Shown one piece after another: positions 1 to 8,639 of a stretch of 64,000 nt of DNA. Made by a program: the position numbers and the translations under genes. The stretch's first letter is position 1. Every line of letters starts with the position of its first letter. The stretch is taken from assembly GCA_947167965.1 (NCBI GenBank), contig CAMVJW010000001.1, positions 124,001 through 188,000 on the forward strand. The letters run 5' to 3'. The notes beneath the pieces were generated by a model. It ran no database searches, was not told where the DNA came from, and worked only from the letters and a program-made list of their open reading frames with translations. The stretch is from an uncultured Clostridia bacterium. Lineage in GTDB: Bacteria; Bacillota; Clostridia; TANB77; CAG-508.

Positions 1-389
1 TCTGCTATTCCAGTTACCCATTGTGCATATAAATCAACTATTCCGTTATCTTCAGATGTCAGATTTAATACCTCCTGTTCATCTATATAAGATGTTCCTG
101 TTCCGTCATTTTTAGTATTCCAGCCCTGAAAATAATGATCAGCAAAGACAAAACTATTTGTATTTAGGTTTTGAGAGATTCCATATATAAATTCTTGTGT
201 GGATGTTTCCTCTTGATTTCCATCATTTCTATTCGAATTAAATCTTACTGTATATGTAGGTTTACTAATTCTTAAGGTGATTTTTCTATTAAACTGTTGA
301 TAATATTTTGAAAAAGTAAATGGTATAATTATCAAACTTAATAAAATAAATAAAAAAATCAAATGCCTTTTTATCTTTTTTATCTTCAT
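1..389 (-). CDS. Partial surface protein with InlB/Listeria-Bacteroides-type repeat (N-terminal part)
   Basis: The reading frame opens with ATG at 389 and runs off the left edge, so only about 129 N-terminal residues are seen. Residues 1-20 form a basic then strongly hydrophobic segment (signal peptide or membrane anchor). Near residues 90-125 there is the sequence FQGWNTKNDGTGTSY followed by LYAQW, the hallmark of the Listeria-Bacteroides (InlB B) repeat found in many Firmicute surface proteins. The gene lies directly downstream of the small exported protein at 420-929 on the same strand, so the two are probably cotranscribed and both act at the cell surface. Full length and anchoring cannot be judged. 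Confidence 0.75.
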   Translation of the reverse strand, partial: MKIKKIKRHLIFLFILLSLIIIPFTFSKYYQQFNRKITLRISKPTYTVRFNSNRNDGNQEETSTQEFIYGISQNLNTNSFVFADHYFQGWNTKNDGTGTSYIDEQEVLNLTSEDNGIVDLYAQWVTGIA

Positions 390-419
390 ATTTTCATCTT
401 CACTTTCTTAAAATTTTTG

Positions 420-929
420 TTACGTATTCTGTGTAGCCTTTACATCTATATCAATTTCACTTTGACCTGCTACAGTAGTTTCAAGTGGAGCGTCAAATGT
501 TAATGTATGGGTATGCTCTGAATTTGCATCATTTACTGCAAAACTACCTGCATTTTCAAAAGTAATTTTCCCATTTTCCGGTGTTTTAGTCTCTCTACCA
601 TCAATTGTAACCTGAATTCCATCTGGTAAATTTGACAATTCCACATCATAAGTTATTGAAACCTCTGAAGTTGATATTACTTTTAATGAATAGTTTTGTA
701 CGTTTTTTCCAGATACAATGTCTAGTGTATTACTTGATCCTGTAGTATCTAACGACACTTCCCATTTAGCTACATTTGTAGAAGATCCTTTTGCTGCTTC
801 TGCAGAATATTTAGAAAAGGAATTAATTGAATAGTTAGTTATAAAAAACACAAAACATAGAAATACTAGTGATATTGTTCTATTCATTATAGCTATTCTT
901 CTTGCTCTTCTTGCTCTTCTTTTTGTCAT
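420..929 (-). CDS. Small exported protein, TasA/camelysin-like (SipW-dependent-type signal)
   Basis: A 169-residue protein. An unusually arginine-rich N-terminus (KRRARRARR) precedes a hydrophobic core at about residues 17-38 and then an S-x-F-S-K-Y-S-A-E-A-A-K-G boundary typical of secreted proteins with alternative, SipW-like signal peptides. The remainder looks like one beta-sandwich domain without cysteines. A purine-rich site (AAAGGGG) lies just before the ATG. Its neighbour downstream is the InlB-repeat protein, which supports a shared extracellular or biofilm/fibre role. No catalytic motif is visible; the family assignment rests on signal and architecture only. Confidence 0.6.
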   Translation of the reverse strand: MTKRRARRARRIAIMNRTISLVFLCFVFFITNYSINSFSKYSAEAAKGSSTNVAKWEVSLDTTGSSNTLDIVSGKNVQNYSLKVISTSEVSITYDVELSNLPDGIQVTIDGRETKTPENGKITFENAGSFAVNDANSEHTHTLTFDAPLETTVAGQSEIDIDVKATQNT

Positions 930-1133
930 TTGTTTTCCCCTTTCCTAATTTATTTCCATATAAATTAATCTAATATACATTTTTAATTTTATCAAAGTAA
1001 ATGAACGTTTTCAACTGTTCAAAACTGATTTATTCTTTTAAAAAGTTTCTTTTGTTACTCTCACTTGAAAAGCAGCTTTTTTGAATATTTTTTTACATTT
1101 TTTTTACATTTTCATTACATATTTATATTTTTT

Positions 1134-1170
1134 AAAAAACACCTTTCATTTTTCAATAAAAGATGTTTAT
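1134..1170 (-). terminator. Rho-independent terminator after mgtE
   Basis: On the minus strand AACATCTTTT and AAAGGTGTT form a hairpin followed by a T run, directly downstream of the mgtE stop codon. Confidence 0.7.
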
Positions 1171-1197
1171 TATATTATTATTTATTTTTTATTAATC

Positions 1198-2556
1198 CTA
1201 TATTCCCATTATAAGAACTGCGACTTTAAAAAACACTAAAATAGAACACATATCTACTATTGTTGTAATTAGTGGTGCTGCCATTATTGCTGGATCTAGT
1301 TTTAATTTTTTTGCTATCATAGGAAGAACTCCTCCCACAAACTTTGAAATAACAGCTGTTGCAATTAATGTTATTCCTACAACAGATGATAACAACAAAA
1401 CTCTTCCTGGATATTGTTTTCCATATTGAAAATAAATTCTTATTCCAGTAACAACTGCTAATGTAATTCCTACGATAATAGCTACTCTTAATTCTTTCCA
1501 AATTACCTTAAATACATCTGATAATTTAATTTCATCAAGAGCTAAACCTCTTATTATTAGTGTTGAACTTTGAGAGCCACAATTTCCACCAGTATCCATT
1601 ATCATTGGAATAAAAGCAACCAAAATTGGAACTGCTGCAAATGCATTTTCATATTTTTGAATAATTAATCCTGTAAATGTTGAAGATAGCATCAGTACAA
1701 GTAACCACATAATTCTATGTCTTGCATGTGTAAAAACACTTGTCTTGAAATATGTATCCTCATTTGGTAACATAGCAGCCATTTTCTCAAAGTCCTCTGT
1801 GTTTTCATCTTGTAATACGTCAATAGCATCATCTATTGTAACTATTCCAACTAATCTCTTTTCTTTATCTACAACAGGTATTGCCATATAATTATATTTA
1901 TCAAACAGTTTTGCAACATTTTCTTGATCTTCTGAAGTTAAAATACTTATTGGATTTTCTTCCATTATATCTTTTATTTTTACATCTCTATCAGAAATAA
2001 GCATTTCCTTTACTTCAATTGACCCAATTAACTTTCTAGAATTGTCAACAACATAACAGTTATATACTGTTTCTTTTTTTAGCCCAGTCTTTTTTATAAT
2101 ATCAAAGCCATCTTGAACAGTCATTGTTTCTTTAAATTCTACAAATTCTGTAGTCATAATACTTCCAGCGCTATCTTCTGGAAAATTTAATAATTCATTT
2201 ATTATTTTTCTATCTGTATCTTTAATATTTCTTAATATCCTTTTTACCACATTTGCAGGCATTTCTTCTATTAAGTCTACAGTATCGTCCATAAATAATT
2301 CATTTACAACATTTTTAAGCTCTGTTTCTGTAAATCCATTTATCAAACTTTCTTGAACATCTGAATCTAATTCTGCAAATACCTCAGCAGCTTTACTTTT
2401 TGTAAGTAATCTATAGATAACTAATCTTTTTTCTTCTTCAAAATCTTCTAAAAGGGACGGGAAATCGGCACTGTTAATTTCATCAAGTAATTTGTGTAAT
2501 TCGTTTATTTTTTTATTTTCAATTAATTCTTCAATTTCTTCATGTAAGTTTTCCAA
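1198..2556 (-). CDS. mgtE: Magnesium transporter MgtE
   Basis: 452 residues, the normal MgtE length. Order of parts: N-terminal helical MgtE_N domain (about 1-130), two CBS domains (about 135-255, with LIGSIEVKEML and RLVGIVTIDDA at their ends), then a five-helix membrane domain (about 280-452) carrying the pore signature DTGGNCGSQSSTLIIRG. In this family the cytosolic N and CBS domains sense Mg2+ and gate a homodimeric channel in the cytoplasmic membrane. The start is a TTG placed eight bases after a GGGGAGG ribosome binding site; no ATG fits. It follows guaB on the same strand with a short gap. Confidence 0.95.
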   Translation of the reverse strand: MENLHEEIEELIENKKINELHKLLDEINSADFPSLLEDFEEEKRLVIYRLLTKSKAAEVFAELDSDVQESLINGFTETELKNVVNELFMDDTVDLIEEMPANVVKRILRNIKDTDRKIINELLNFPEDSAGSIMTTEFVEFKETMTVQDGFDIIKKTGLKKETVYNCYVVDNSRKLIGSIEVKEMLISDRDVKIKDIMEENPISILTSEDQENVAKLFDKYNYMAIPVVDKEKRLVGIVTIDDAIDVLQDENTEDFEKMAAMLPNEDTYFKTSVFTHARHRIMWLLVLMLSSTFTGLIIQKYENAFAAVPILVAFIPMIMDTGGNCGSQSSTLIIRGLALDEIKLSDVFKVIWKELRVAIIVGITLAVVTGIRIYFQYGKQYPGRVLLLSSVVGITLIATAVISKFVGGVLPMIAKKLKLDPAIMAAPLITTIVDMCSILVFFKVAVLIMGI

Positions 2557-2581
2557 TTTCTTTTCCTCCCCTTTTTATACT

Positions 2582-4075
2582 TTATATATCTTTAATTGTT
2601 AAATCATGTGCTGATCCTTCTTTTATACTTAAGCTTGACACAGGTGTTAATATTGCTTTTTCATGAAATTCTTCTATGCTAGCTGATCCACAGTTTGACA
2701 TTGTAGATTTTATTTTTTTAATTGTAACTGCTAAATTATCTTTAAGTGCCCCTGCATAAGGTATATATGAATCTACGCCTTCTACAAATGACATTTTATC
2801 ATTTTTTGAACCAAGGTCATATCTTTGCCAGCTTCTTGCCCTTTTTGATCCTTCTCCCCAATACTCTTTAAAGAATTCTCCATTTAATTTTACTTTTTGT
2901 GTAGGGCTTTCATCAAATCTTGCGAAATATCTTCCCATCATTACAAAATCGCATCCCATAGCTAATGCAAGTGTTACATGATGGTCATGAACTATACCTC
3001 CATCAGAACATAATGGTATATATATACCTGTCTTTTTAGCATATTCATCTCTAGCTTTTGCAACTTCAATACATGCTGTTGCTTGTCCTCTTCCTATCCC
3101 TTTTGTTTCACGAGTTATACAAATTGATCCTCCACCAATTCCTATTTTTATGAAATCCGCTCCACTTTCAGCTAAATAATCAAAAGCCTCTTTTGAAACA
3201 ACATTTCCAGCTCCAATTTTAACTTTTCCATAATATTTTTGATGTACCCATTCAATAACTTCTTTTTGCCATACAGAATAACCATCTGACGAATCTAAGC
3301 AAAGTATATCAGCTCCAGCTTCAACTAAAGCAGGAATTCTATCTTTATAATCTCTTGTATTAACTCCTGCTCCAACCATATAACATTGATTTTCATCTTG
3401 AAGTGAAAGTGGATTTTCTTTGTGTTGTTCATAATCTTTTCTAAATACTAGCGAATTTAAATTTCCATTCTCTTCTATTATTGGAAGGCAATTTATTTTT
3501 TTATCCCAAATAATGTCATTTGCTTCTGATATAGTTAATCCCGGTCTTGCATATATGATATGTTCAACAGGTGTCATTATTTCTTCTACTTTTTTATCTA
3601 AACTATCTCTTGAAATTCTATAATCTTTGCTAGTTATTAATCCTAAAAATTTTCCAAATGGAGAGCCATCTTCTGTTACAGGTATTGTTGAATGATCTGT
3701 TTCATTTTTTATTTTTAAAATATCCTTTAATGTATCTCCTGGCTTCAAGTTCCATTTACTTTTTACAAATCCTGATTTTCTTTCTTTGACATTTTTCACC
3801 ATTCTAGCTTGATCTTCTATTGATTGTGACATATAAATAAATGCTAACCCTCCTTCTCTTGCAAGAGCTACTCCCATTTCTTCCCCAGAAACAGCTTGCA
3901 TTATTGCTGATACAAAAGGTACATTTAAATACATTTCTGCTTTTTCTCCAATTTTATGTTTTACAAGTGGTGTTTTTAAAGACACTTTTTCTGGTATACA
4001 GTTTTCAGTTGTTAACCTTGGTATTAATAAATATTCGTTAAAAGTCCTAGAAGTTTCGGTTAAAATTGTTGCCAT
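2582..4075 (-). CDS. guaB: Inosine-5'-monophosphate dehydrogenase
   Basis: 497 residues. Converts IMP to XMP with NAD+, the committed step to guanine nucleotides. A split TIM barrel carries a CBS pair at about residues 95-220. The catalytic cysteine loop reads [13 protein letters not shown], and the flap [13 protein letters not shown] follows; the usual form is GSICTTR, so the residue after Cys is Ile rather than Thr. Phosphate-binding SDGGI and MMGRYFA are present. ATG follows an AAAGGAGG site. It is followed 26 bases later by mgtE. Confidence 0.93.
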   Translation of the reverse strand: MATILTETSRTFNEYLLIPRLTTENCIPEKVSLKTPLVKHKIGEKAEMYLNVPFVSAIMQAVSGEEMGVALAREGGLAFIYMSQSIEDQARMVKNVKERKSGFVKSKWNLKPGDTLKDILKIKNETDHSTIPVTEDGSPFGKFLGLITSKDYRISRDSLDKKVEEIMTPVEHIIYARPGLTISEANDIIWDKKINCLPIIEENGNLNSLVFRKDYEQHKENPLSLQDENQCYMVGAGVNTRDYKDRIPALVEAGADILCLDSSDGYSVWQKEVIEWVHQKYYGKVKIGAGNVVSKEAFDYLAESGADFIKIGIGGGSICITRETKGIGRGQATACIEVAKARDEYAKKTGIYIPLCSDGGIVHDHHVTLALAMGCDFVMMGRYFARFDESPTQKVKLNGEFFKEYWGEGSKRARSWQRYDLGSKNDKMSFVEGVDSYIPYAGALKDNLAVTIKKIKSTMSNCGSASIEEFHEKAILTPVSSLSIKEGSAHDLTIKDI

Positions 4076-4241
4076 TTCTATATCCTCCTTTATTATTTTT
4101 TAATAATTAGTATTTATTATACATCATTTTTCGACCTTTTGTAAATAATTTATTCAAAAAAATAAAATCTTCTTTTTGGTTCATTTTTATAGTATTTCAA
4201 ATTTTTTTTGATTTCTTCGAAAAATTTTTTTAAAAAAAGTG

Positions 4242-4269
4242 TTGACAAAATAAAAAAAGCTGTTATAAT
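4242..4269 (+). promoter_or_regulatory. Promoter of tRNA-Gly
   Basis: TTGACA at 4242-4247, 16 bases, then TATAAT at 4264-4269: a near-consensus sigma-A promoter about 20 bases before the tRNA-Gly 5' end. Confidence 0.85.
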
Positions 4270-4288
4270 AGTTATTGTCATTTGAATT

Positions 4289-4362
4289 GCAGGTGTAGTT
4301 CAATGGTAGAACCCTAGCCTTCCAAGCTAGCTACGTGGGTTCGATTCCCACTACCTGCTCCA
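4289..4362 (+). tRNA. tRNA-Gly (TCC anticodon)
   Basis: Cloverleaf with acceptor GCAGGTG paired to TACCTGC, anticodon loop CTTCCAA (anticodon TCC), T loop TTCGATT and an encoded CCA end. It is transcribed alone from a strong promoter and ends in its own terminator. UCC reads GGA and probably GGT, the two glycine codons found at the six apparent frameshift sites in this window. Confidence 0.95.
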
Positions 4363-4370
4363 TAAGTTTA

Positions 4371-4401
4371 AAAATAAGTCGATTAAATCGACTTATTTTT
4401 T
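4371..4401 (+). terminator. Terminator of tRNA-Gly
   Basis: AAAATAAGTCGAT and ATCGACTTATTTT form a perfect hairpin with a three-base loop and a T run, immediately after the tRNA. Confidence 0.9.
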
Positions 4402-4446
4402 CTTTTCTATACTGTTTTATACTAAAACGTTTTTATAATCTCCATA

Positions 4447-5313
4447 TCATATTCCATTCATTACTAGCAATACTATACCTGTTATTGCAATTGCAATCGC
4501 AATATATTTTTTTAATTTCAATTTTTCTCTTAAAAATATTCTAGATAATATTAAAGAAAAAATGCAAAAAGAACCCACTATAGTAGCACCTATTGTAGAA
4601 TCTGATGCCATTGCAAATACATAAAAAAATTGTCCGAAAGTTTCAAAAATTGCTGCAATCCCTTTATCTTTTTCTTGTATAATTGAAATTTTTTCATTTT
4701 TGCTTTTTAAATATATCATTCCTATAATTGAAAATAATAAAAATGTAAATCCATATGCAATTAATACTGTATCTTCACTTAATATTTCAAATTTATCTAG
4801 ATATAATGCATCTAAAAAAGTTCCTAATCCATCTAATAAACAATATGCCATAGGTAACACAATTGCTAAAATTTTTTTATTACCTATTGTTCTGTTTTCA
4901 TTCTTTTCTTGACTATAAATTAAAAGAATTCCTATAAATACTAAAATAATTCCAATATATACTGGTACAGGATATACTTCTTTAAAAAATAGAATCAATA
5001 ATATTGATGTTATTACACCACTAGTATTTTCCACTGGGCTAACTATTGATAATTCTAAATATTTCATTCCCTTGTAACTTATTACCATTGAAGAAATAAA
5101 ACAAATAGATGCTGGTAAATACTTTAGTATATCCATTATATTAATTTCAACTTTTTTAACAAATAAGTATATTAAAGCATATAATCCCATTACTATTCCA
5201 ACAATTATTCCTGTCTTTAAATCACTATATTGGTCATCTTTTTTTGAATTTCCTTTTTTATAAAATAAATCTGCTAATCCCCATAATGCAAAACATAATA
5301 AGCTATATACCAT
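4447..5313 (-). CDS. EamA/DMT-family membrane transporter
   Basis: About 288 residues and ten hydrophobic segments in two halves, typical of drug/metabolite transporters of the EamA type. The halves are seen as repeated helices ending near residues 130 and 280. Substrate unknown. The frame is open to a TTG at 5331, but a GAGGAG ribosome binding site sits between that TTG and the ATG at 5313, so the ATG (protein begins MVYSLLCFALWG) is preferred. A short two-helix protein gene lies upstream on the same strand. Confidence 0.85.
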   Translation of the reverse strand: MVYSLLCFALWGLADLFYKKGNSKKDDQYSDLKTGIIVGIVMGLYALIYLFVKKVEINIMDILKYLPASICFISSMVISYKGMKYLELSIVSPVENTSGVITSILLILFFKEVYPVPVYIGIILVFIGILLIYSQEKNENRTIGNKKILAIVLPMAYCLLDGLGTFLDALYLDKFEILSEDTVLIAYGFTFLLFSIIGMIYLKSKNEKISIIQEKDKGIAAIFETFGQFFYVFAMASDSTIGATIVGSFCIFSLILSRIFLREKLKLKKYIAIAIAITGIVLLVMNGI

Positions 5314-5355
5314 TTTTTTCTCCTCTTTCAATTAGTGAATTTTTCAATTGAATTT

Positions 5356-5523
5356 TTAAAAAATTATTGTTCCTATTATTGAAAAAATAAAGCCAAGTAT
5401 TTTTATCCCTGATGTTGCTTGGTTTTGGTCGCCAAATCCAAACCACTTCTCACTTAAAAGTCTAGCATCATATATGAATATTACTCCTATTAAAACTATA
5501 ATTAATGCTATTAATTTCAACAT
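5356..5523 (-). CDS. Small two-helix membrane protein
   Basis: 55 residues. The N-terminal helix (MLKLIALIIVLIGVIFIY) and a second helix at about 41-55 flank a conserved-looking polar middle (WFGFGDQNQATSGIKILG). A good AGAGGTGG ribosome binding site lies six bases before the ATG. Proteins of this pattern are common in Clostridia but have no assigned function, to my knowledge. It is placed between the DMT transporter and the LRR protein on the same strand. Confidence 0.7.
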   Translation of the reverse strand: MLKLIALIIVLIGVIFIYDARLLSEKWFGFGDQNQATSGIKILGFIFSIIGTIIF

Positions 5524-5575
5524 TTTTTCCACCTCTTTTTATTACTCAATTGCAATATTTGGTATAATATCTTTC

Positions 5576-6193
5576 TTATCCTATATTAAAATACTCATCT
5601 TCAGAATACTCTATTTTTATTCTATTTTTTAAATTTTCTAATACTTGAATATTATTAATCTTACTTCCTATTATTTTAACTTCTTCTAAATTTTCAAATT
5701 TTTCCAGACTCTCAATATTATTTACTTCACTATTTAATAATGATAATCTTTTTAAATTCCTGAATTTGTTGATTTTACTTACATCTATATCTTTAATATT
5801 TTTTAAAAAGACTGTTTTCATACTTTCAGTATTATCACACATTTCAAGTAAACTAAAATCTGAATAGTTTAAGTATATTCTAGAAATATTGTTATATATT
5901 TTTTTAGAAACTGTACTTTTACAAAAATCAAATTGAAATATACTCAATTTTTTTAGTTTATTTAAATTTTCTATTATTTCGTCTGTTATTGTAAAATTTG
6001 CAAATGAGCATTCTTCTATTTCTTCCAAATATGAAAGTTCTTCTGGTACAAAAATTGCTTCTTCTAATTTGAAATTTAATGCATTTATATTAATTCTATC
6101 TAATTTTCTTATATCTTCTAATTCAATTTCGTTACCTTTTATCTCTACGTTGTTTTCAATATATCTTTTTATATTTTCACTTTTTATTTCCAT
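5576..6193 (-). CDS. Leucine-rich-repeat-like protein
   Basis: 205 residues without signal peptide or membrane helix. Regularly spaced leucine/isoleucine patterns (ELSYLEEIEECSF, FRNLKRLSLLNSEV, FENLEEVKIIGSKI, LENLKNRIKIEYS) mark short cytosolic leucine-rich repeats. Function unknown; such proteins usually bind other proteins. A decayed copy of its 3' third lies at about 7945-8112, beyond the neighbouring Sel1 gene, which shows a local duplication here. Confidence 0.65.
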   Translation of the reverse strand: MEIKSENIKRYIENNVEIKGNEIELEDIRKLDRININALNFKLEEAIFVPEELSYLEEIEECSFANFTITDEIIENLNKLKKLSIFQFDFCKSTVSKKIYNNISRIYLNYSDFSLLEMCDNTESMKTVFLKNIKDIDVSKINKFRNLKRLSLLNSEVNNIESLEKFENLEEVKIIGSKINNIQVLENLKNRIKIEYSEDEYFNIG

Positions 6194-6358
6194 ATTATTT
6201 TTTCCTTTATGATATATTTAGATTTTTAATTAGGCTTTACCTATAAACCCATTGATGTATTTTTATACCAAAAAGTGATATAATTTATGTTATTACTGTG
6301 AATTTTTTCTTTCTTATATCTTTCTAAATTAGATTTATTATTATAAACATCCTGTTTC

Positions 6359-7903
6359 TTATGATATATTAGGGCTTTCTTTTTCTTCCATATATTTTTC
6401 AGCAGCTTCAACACTTTTTGTTCCTGCTGTACCGATTGCAGATTTCCAAAATTCTGGTGAACCTGTTCTTTGATTATAATTATATGGACTTTCATATTTA
6501 AATTGTGATTTGAGAGGTATAAAATGATCTTTAAATTCTTTTTCTGATAATAAAAAATTCTCTACAGGTATTCCATCTTTTATTTCGTCACAACAGTTTG
6601 TTAGATCAAAACAATACCAATTTCCTCCTATTTTCACTTGATTAAAAGCATGTGTTTCTGAGCGAATATATATACACTCAATTCCTTTACATGCACACAT
6701 ATTTCTTAATAATTCAGCATACCCCGCGCATATACATTTTCCTTCCAATAATGATCCTATCATATTTCGTGAAGTAAACATCTTGTCATTATATTCTTTA
6801 TTATTCTGATCTACAGCATTATAATCATATGTGACATTATTTGCTATTATCATACATATTTGCTTAAATACTTCAAGTTCATTAGTTCTATCCTCTTTAA
6901 CTTCATCTATATTCTCTAGCATATTCTCTAGCTGTTTTTTTATTTTATTAAATGTATCTATATCATATAGTGTATGAGCTTCTTCATCATATATATTCTT
7001 ATCAGGTTTAATTAGTATTCCACCTAGGTCGTTTTCAATTTCTTTTCCAATATAATCGGCAATACTTTCAATTTCTTTTATTTCTCTTTTTTTTAATTTG
7101 TCAAATATATCTACATAATATTTAATACTCTTATTTCCATTATTAAATGATCTACGAAATAATTTTTCAGCAATTTCATAATTTATTTCTGTTCCTAAAC
7201 CAAATAAATATAAAAACCCTAAATGTTCTTGTGCTGTTGCATTTTCTTGTTCTGCTGCTTTTTCATACCATTCTTTTGCTTTTTTATAATCTTGTTCTAC
7301 TCCTAATCCATTTTCATATAAATATCCTAAATTGTTTTGTGCAGAAGCATTTCCTTGTTCTGCTGCTTTTTCATACCATTCTTTTGCTTTTTTATAATCC
7401 TGTTCTACTCCTAATCCATTTTCATATAATTTTCCTAAATTGTTTTGTGCAAAAGTATCTCCTTGTTCTGCTGCTTTTTCATACCATTCTTTTGCTTTTT
7501 TATAATCCTGTTCTACTCCCAATCCATTTTTATAGAAATATCCTAAATTGAATTGTGCTGTTGGGTTTCCTTGTTCTGCAGCCATTTCATAGTAAGAAAA
7601 TGCTGTCAAATAGTCTTTTATTTCTTCATAATACTCTGCTAATTTAATTATAGTATCTATATCTCCATTTTTTACAAGCTTTTCAATTACTTTTTTCTCT
7701 AAATTGCGTAATTTAGTACCTGCTTCGGTATTTCCTGACTTTATTGCTTTTATATACCACTCTATTGCTTTGTCTTGATCAGCTTCTACAAAATTACCAG
7801 TTTCATAATAAAGTCCTAGTTTATACATAGCTTTAGCATTTCCCGATTTAGCTGCAATAATTAACTTTGTTATCATTGGGTTTTCTGGTTTTATAAATTT
7901 CAT
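6359..7903 (-). CDS. Sel1-repeat protein with C-terminal transglutaminase-like domain
   Basis: About 514 residues, cytosolic. The N-terminal half carries six or so Sel1-type repeats; three are nearly identical 36-residue units (LGVEQDYKKAKEWYEKAAEQ). The C-terminal half is a transglutaminase-like domain with a plausible triad: Cys392 in KCICAGYAEL, His418 in ETHAF and Asp433 in CFDLTN. Sel1 repeats bind partner proteins and the transglutaminase fold may act as a protease or cross-linker, so a protein-modifying role is inferred. A start at 7930 is open but lacks a ribosome binding site; the ATG at 7903 follows AAAGGAAAG. Its neighbours are LRR and unknown genes. Confidence 0.75.
   Translation of the reverse strand: MKFIKPENPMITKLIIAAKSGNAKAMYKLGLYYETGNFVEADQDKAIEWYIKAIKSGNTEAGTKLRNLEKKVIEKLVKNGDIDTIIKLAEYYEEIKDYLTAFSYYEMAAEQGNPTAQFNLGYFYKNGLGVEQDYKKAKEWYEKAAEQGDTFAQNNLGKLYENGLGVEQDYKKAKEWYEKAAEQGNASAQNNLGYLYENGLGVEQDYKKAKEWYEKAAEQENATAQEHLGFLYLFGLGTEINYEIAEKLFRRSFNNGNKSIKYYVDIFDKLKKREIKEIESIADYIGKEIENDLGGILIKPDKNIYDEEAHTLYDIDTFNKIKKQLENMLENIDEVKEDRTNELEVFKQICMIIANNVTYDYNAVDQNNKEYNDKMFTSRNMIGSLLEGKCICAGYAELLRNMCACKGIECIYIRSETHAFNQVKIGGNWYCFDLTNCCDEIKDGIPVENFLLSEKEFKDHFIPLKSQFKYESPYNYNQRTGSPEFWKSAIGTAGTKSVEAAEKYMEEKESPNIS
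7245..7535 (-). repeat. Tandem 108-bp coding repeat in the Sel1 gene
   Basis: Three nearly identical DNA units with a 108-base period encode three 36-residue Sel1 repeats. The near identity at DNA level indicates recent expansion or gene conversion. Confidence 0.85.
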
Positions 7904-7944
7904 TTTTTGTATCTTTCCTTTCATATTCATTGGTTTTATTTATG

Positions 7945-8112
7945 CTATCCTACATTAAAATACTTATCCTCTGAATATTCTATTTTCATTCTTTTTCTTA
8001 AACTTTCCAATACTTGAATATTATTTACCTTACTTTCAATTATTTCAACTTCTTCAAAAATTCTCAAAAAATTCTAAGCTCTCAATACTATTTACTTCTA
8101 TTAATAACTAAT
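7945..8112 (-). pseudogene. Decayed duplicate of the 3' part of the LRR gene
   Basis: Aligned by eye, this segment matches about 5579-5750 base for base over long stretches (for example CCTA-ATTAAAATACT and AATACTTGAATATTATT) but has small indels and no open frame. It is the leftover of a second LRR gene copy on the same strand. Confidence 0.75.
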
Positions 8113-8123
8113 TGTAAAAAATA

Positions 8124-8591
8124 CTATTTGTTTTTCTTTATAATTATATTTTTAAAAAATTCAAACAACTTTTGATACCATCTTTCCCTTTTAATTACCA
8201 CTAATCTTTTCTCTTCTACTTGTGTCCTATTTTCAATATTATTATTTATTTTCTTATTATTAAATAATATATTATATTTTTCGCTATCTTTTTGCTTATC
8301 TTGTTCTTTTATCCTATCATTTAATTTTAATATTTGTTTCAATGTTTCCTTTTGCTGTTCATCTGCAAAATAATCTCTATATAATATTACTAAAATAGCA
8401 TTTGCTTTTTCTGAAATATTTTGTTTTTCTATAGGTAATTCTTTATTAATATCAAACGTATAATTTCTGTCTTTATATTTTTCAAAAAAATCTATTCTTT
8501 CCTTCGGTATTTTATTAAATTCTAATTCACTTAAATAATTTCTCAATAAGGCTAGTACTTCTACATAAGCCATTTCATAAGTTGTTATCAT
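8124..8591 (-). CDS. Conserved hypothetical protein (clostridial)
   Basis: 155 residues, soluble, highly charged. It opens MITTYEMAYVEVLALLRNYL and has a middle motif AILVILYRDYFADEQQKE, a pattern seen in many gut Clostridia in proteins of unknown function. The C-terminal part is Lys/Asn/Gln-rich with a likely coiled coil (KLNDRIKEQDKQKDSEK). The start follows AAGGAG. I do not recognise a catalytic motif. It lies between the LRR remnant and recG. Confidence 0.6.
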   Translation of the reverse strand: MITTYEMAYVEVLALLRNYLSELEFNKIPKERIDFFEKYKDRNYTFDINKELPIEKQNISEKANAILVILYRDYFADEQQKETLKQILKLNDRIKEQDKQKDSEKYNILFNNKKINNNIENRTQVEEKRLVVIKRERWYQKLFEFFKNIIIKKNK

Positions 8592-8639
8592 ATGTAAACT
8601 CCTTCTGTGCCAAAAATCTCCGGTACGTGTGACACAATG

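Noticed and set aside
7245..7535. Possible CRISPR array
   Set aside because: The 108-base units are contiguous, nearly identical and in frame with Sel1 repeats; there are no spacers. No CRISPR array or cas gene was seen in the window.
7147..7551. Long plus-strand frame opposite the Sel1 repeats
   Set aside because: Low-complexity shadow of the 108-base tandem repeat.
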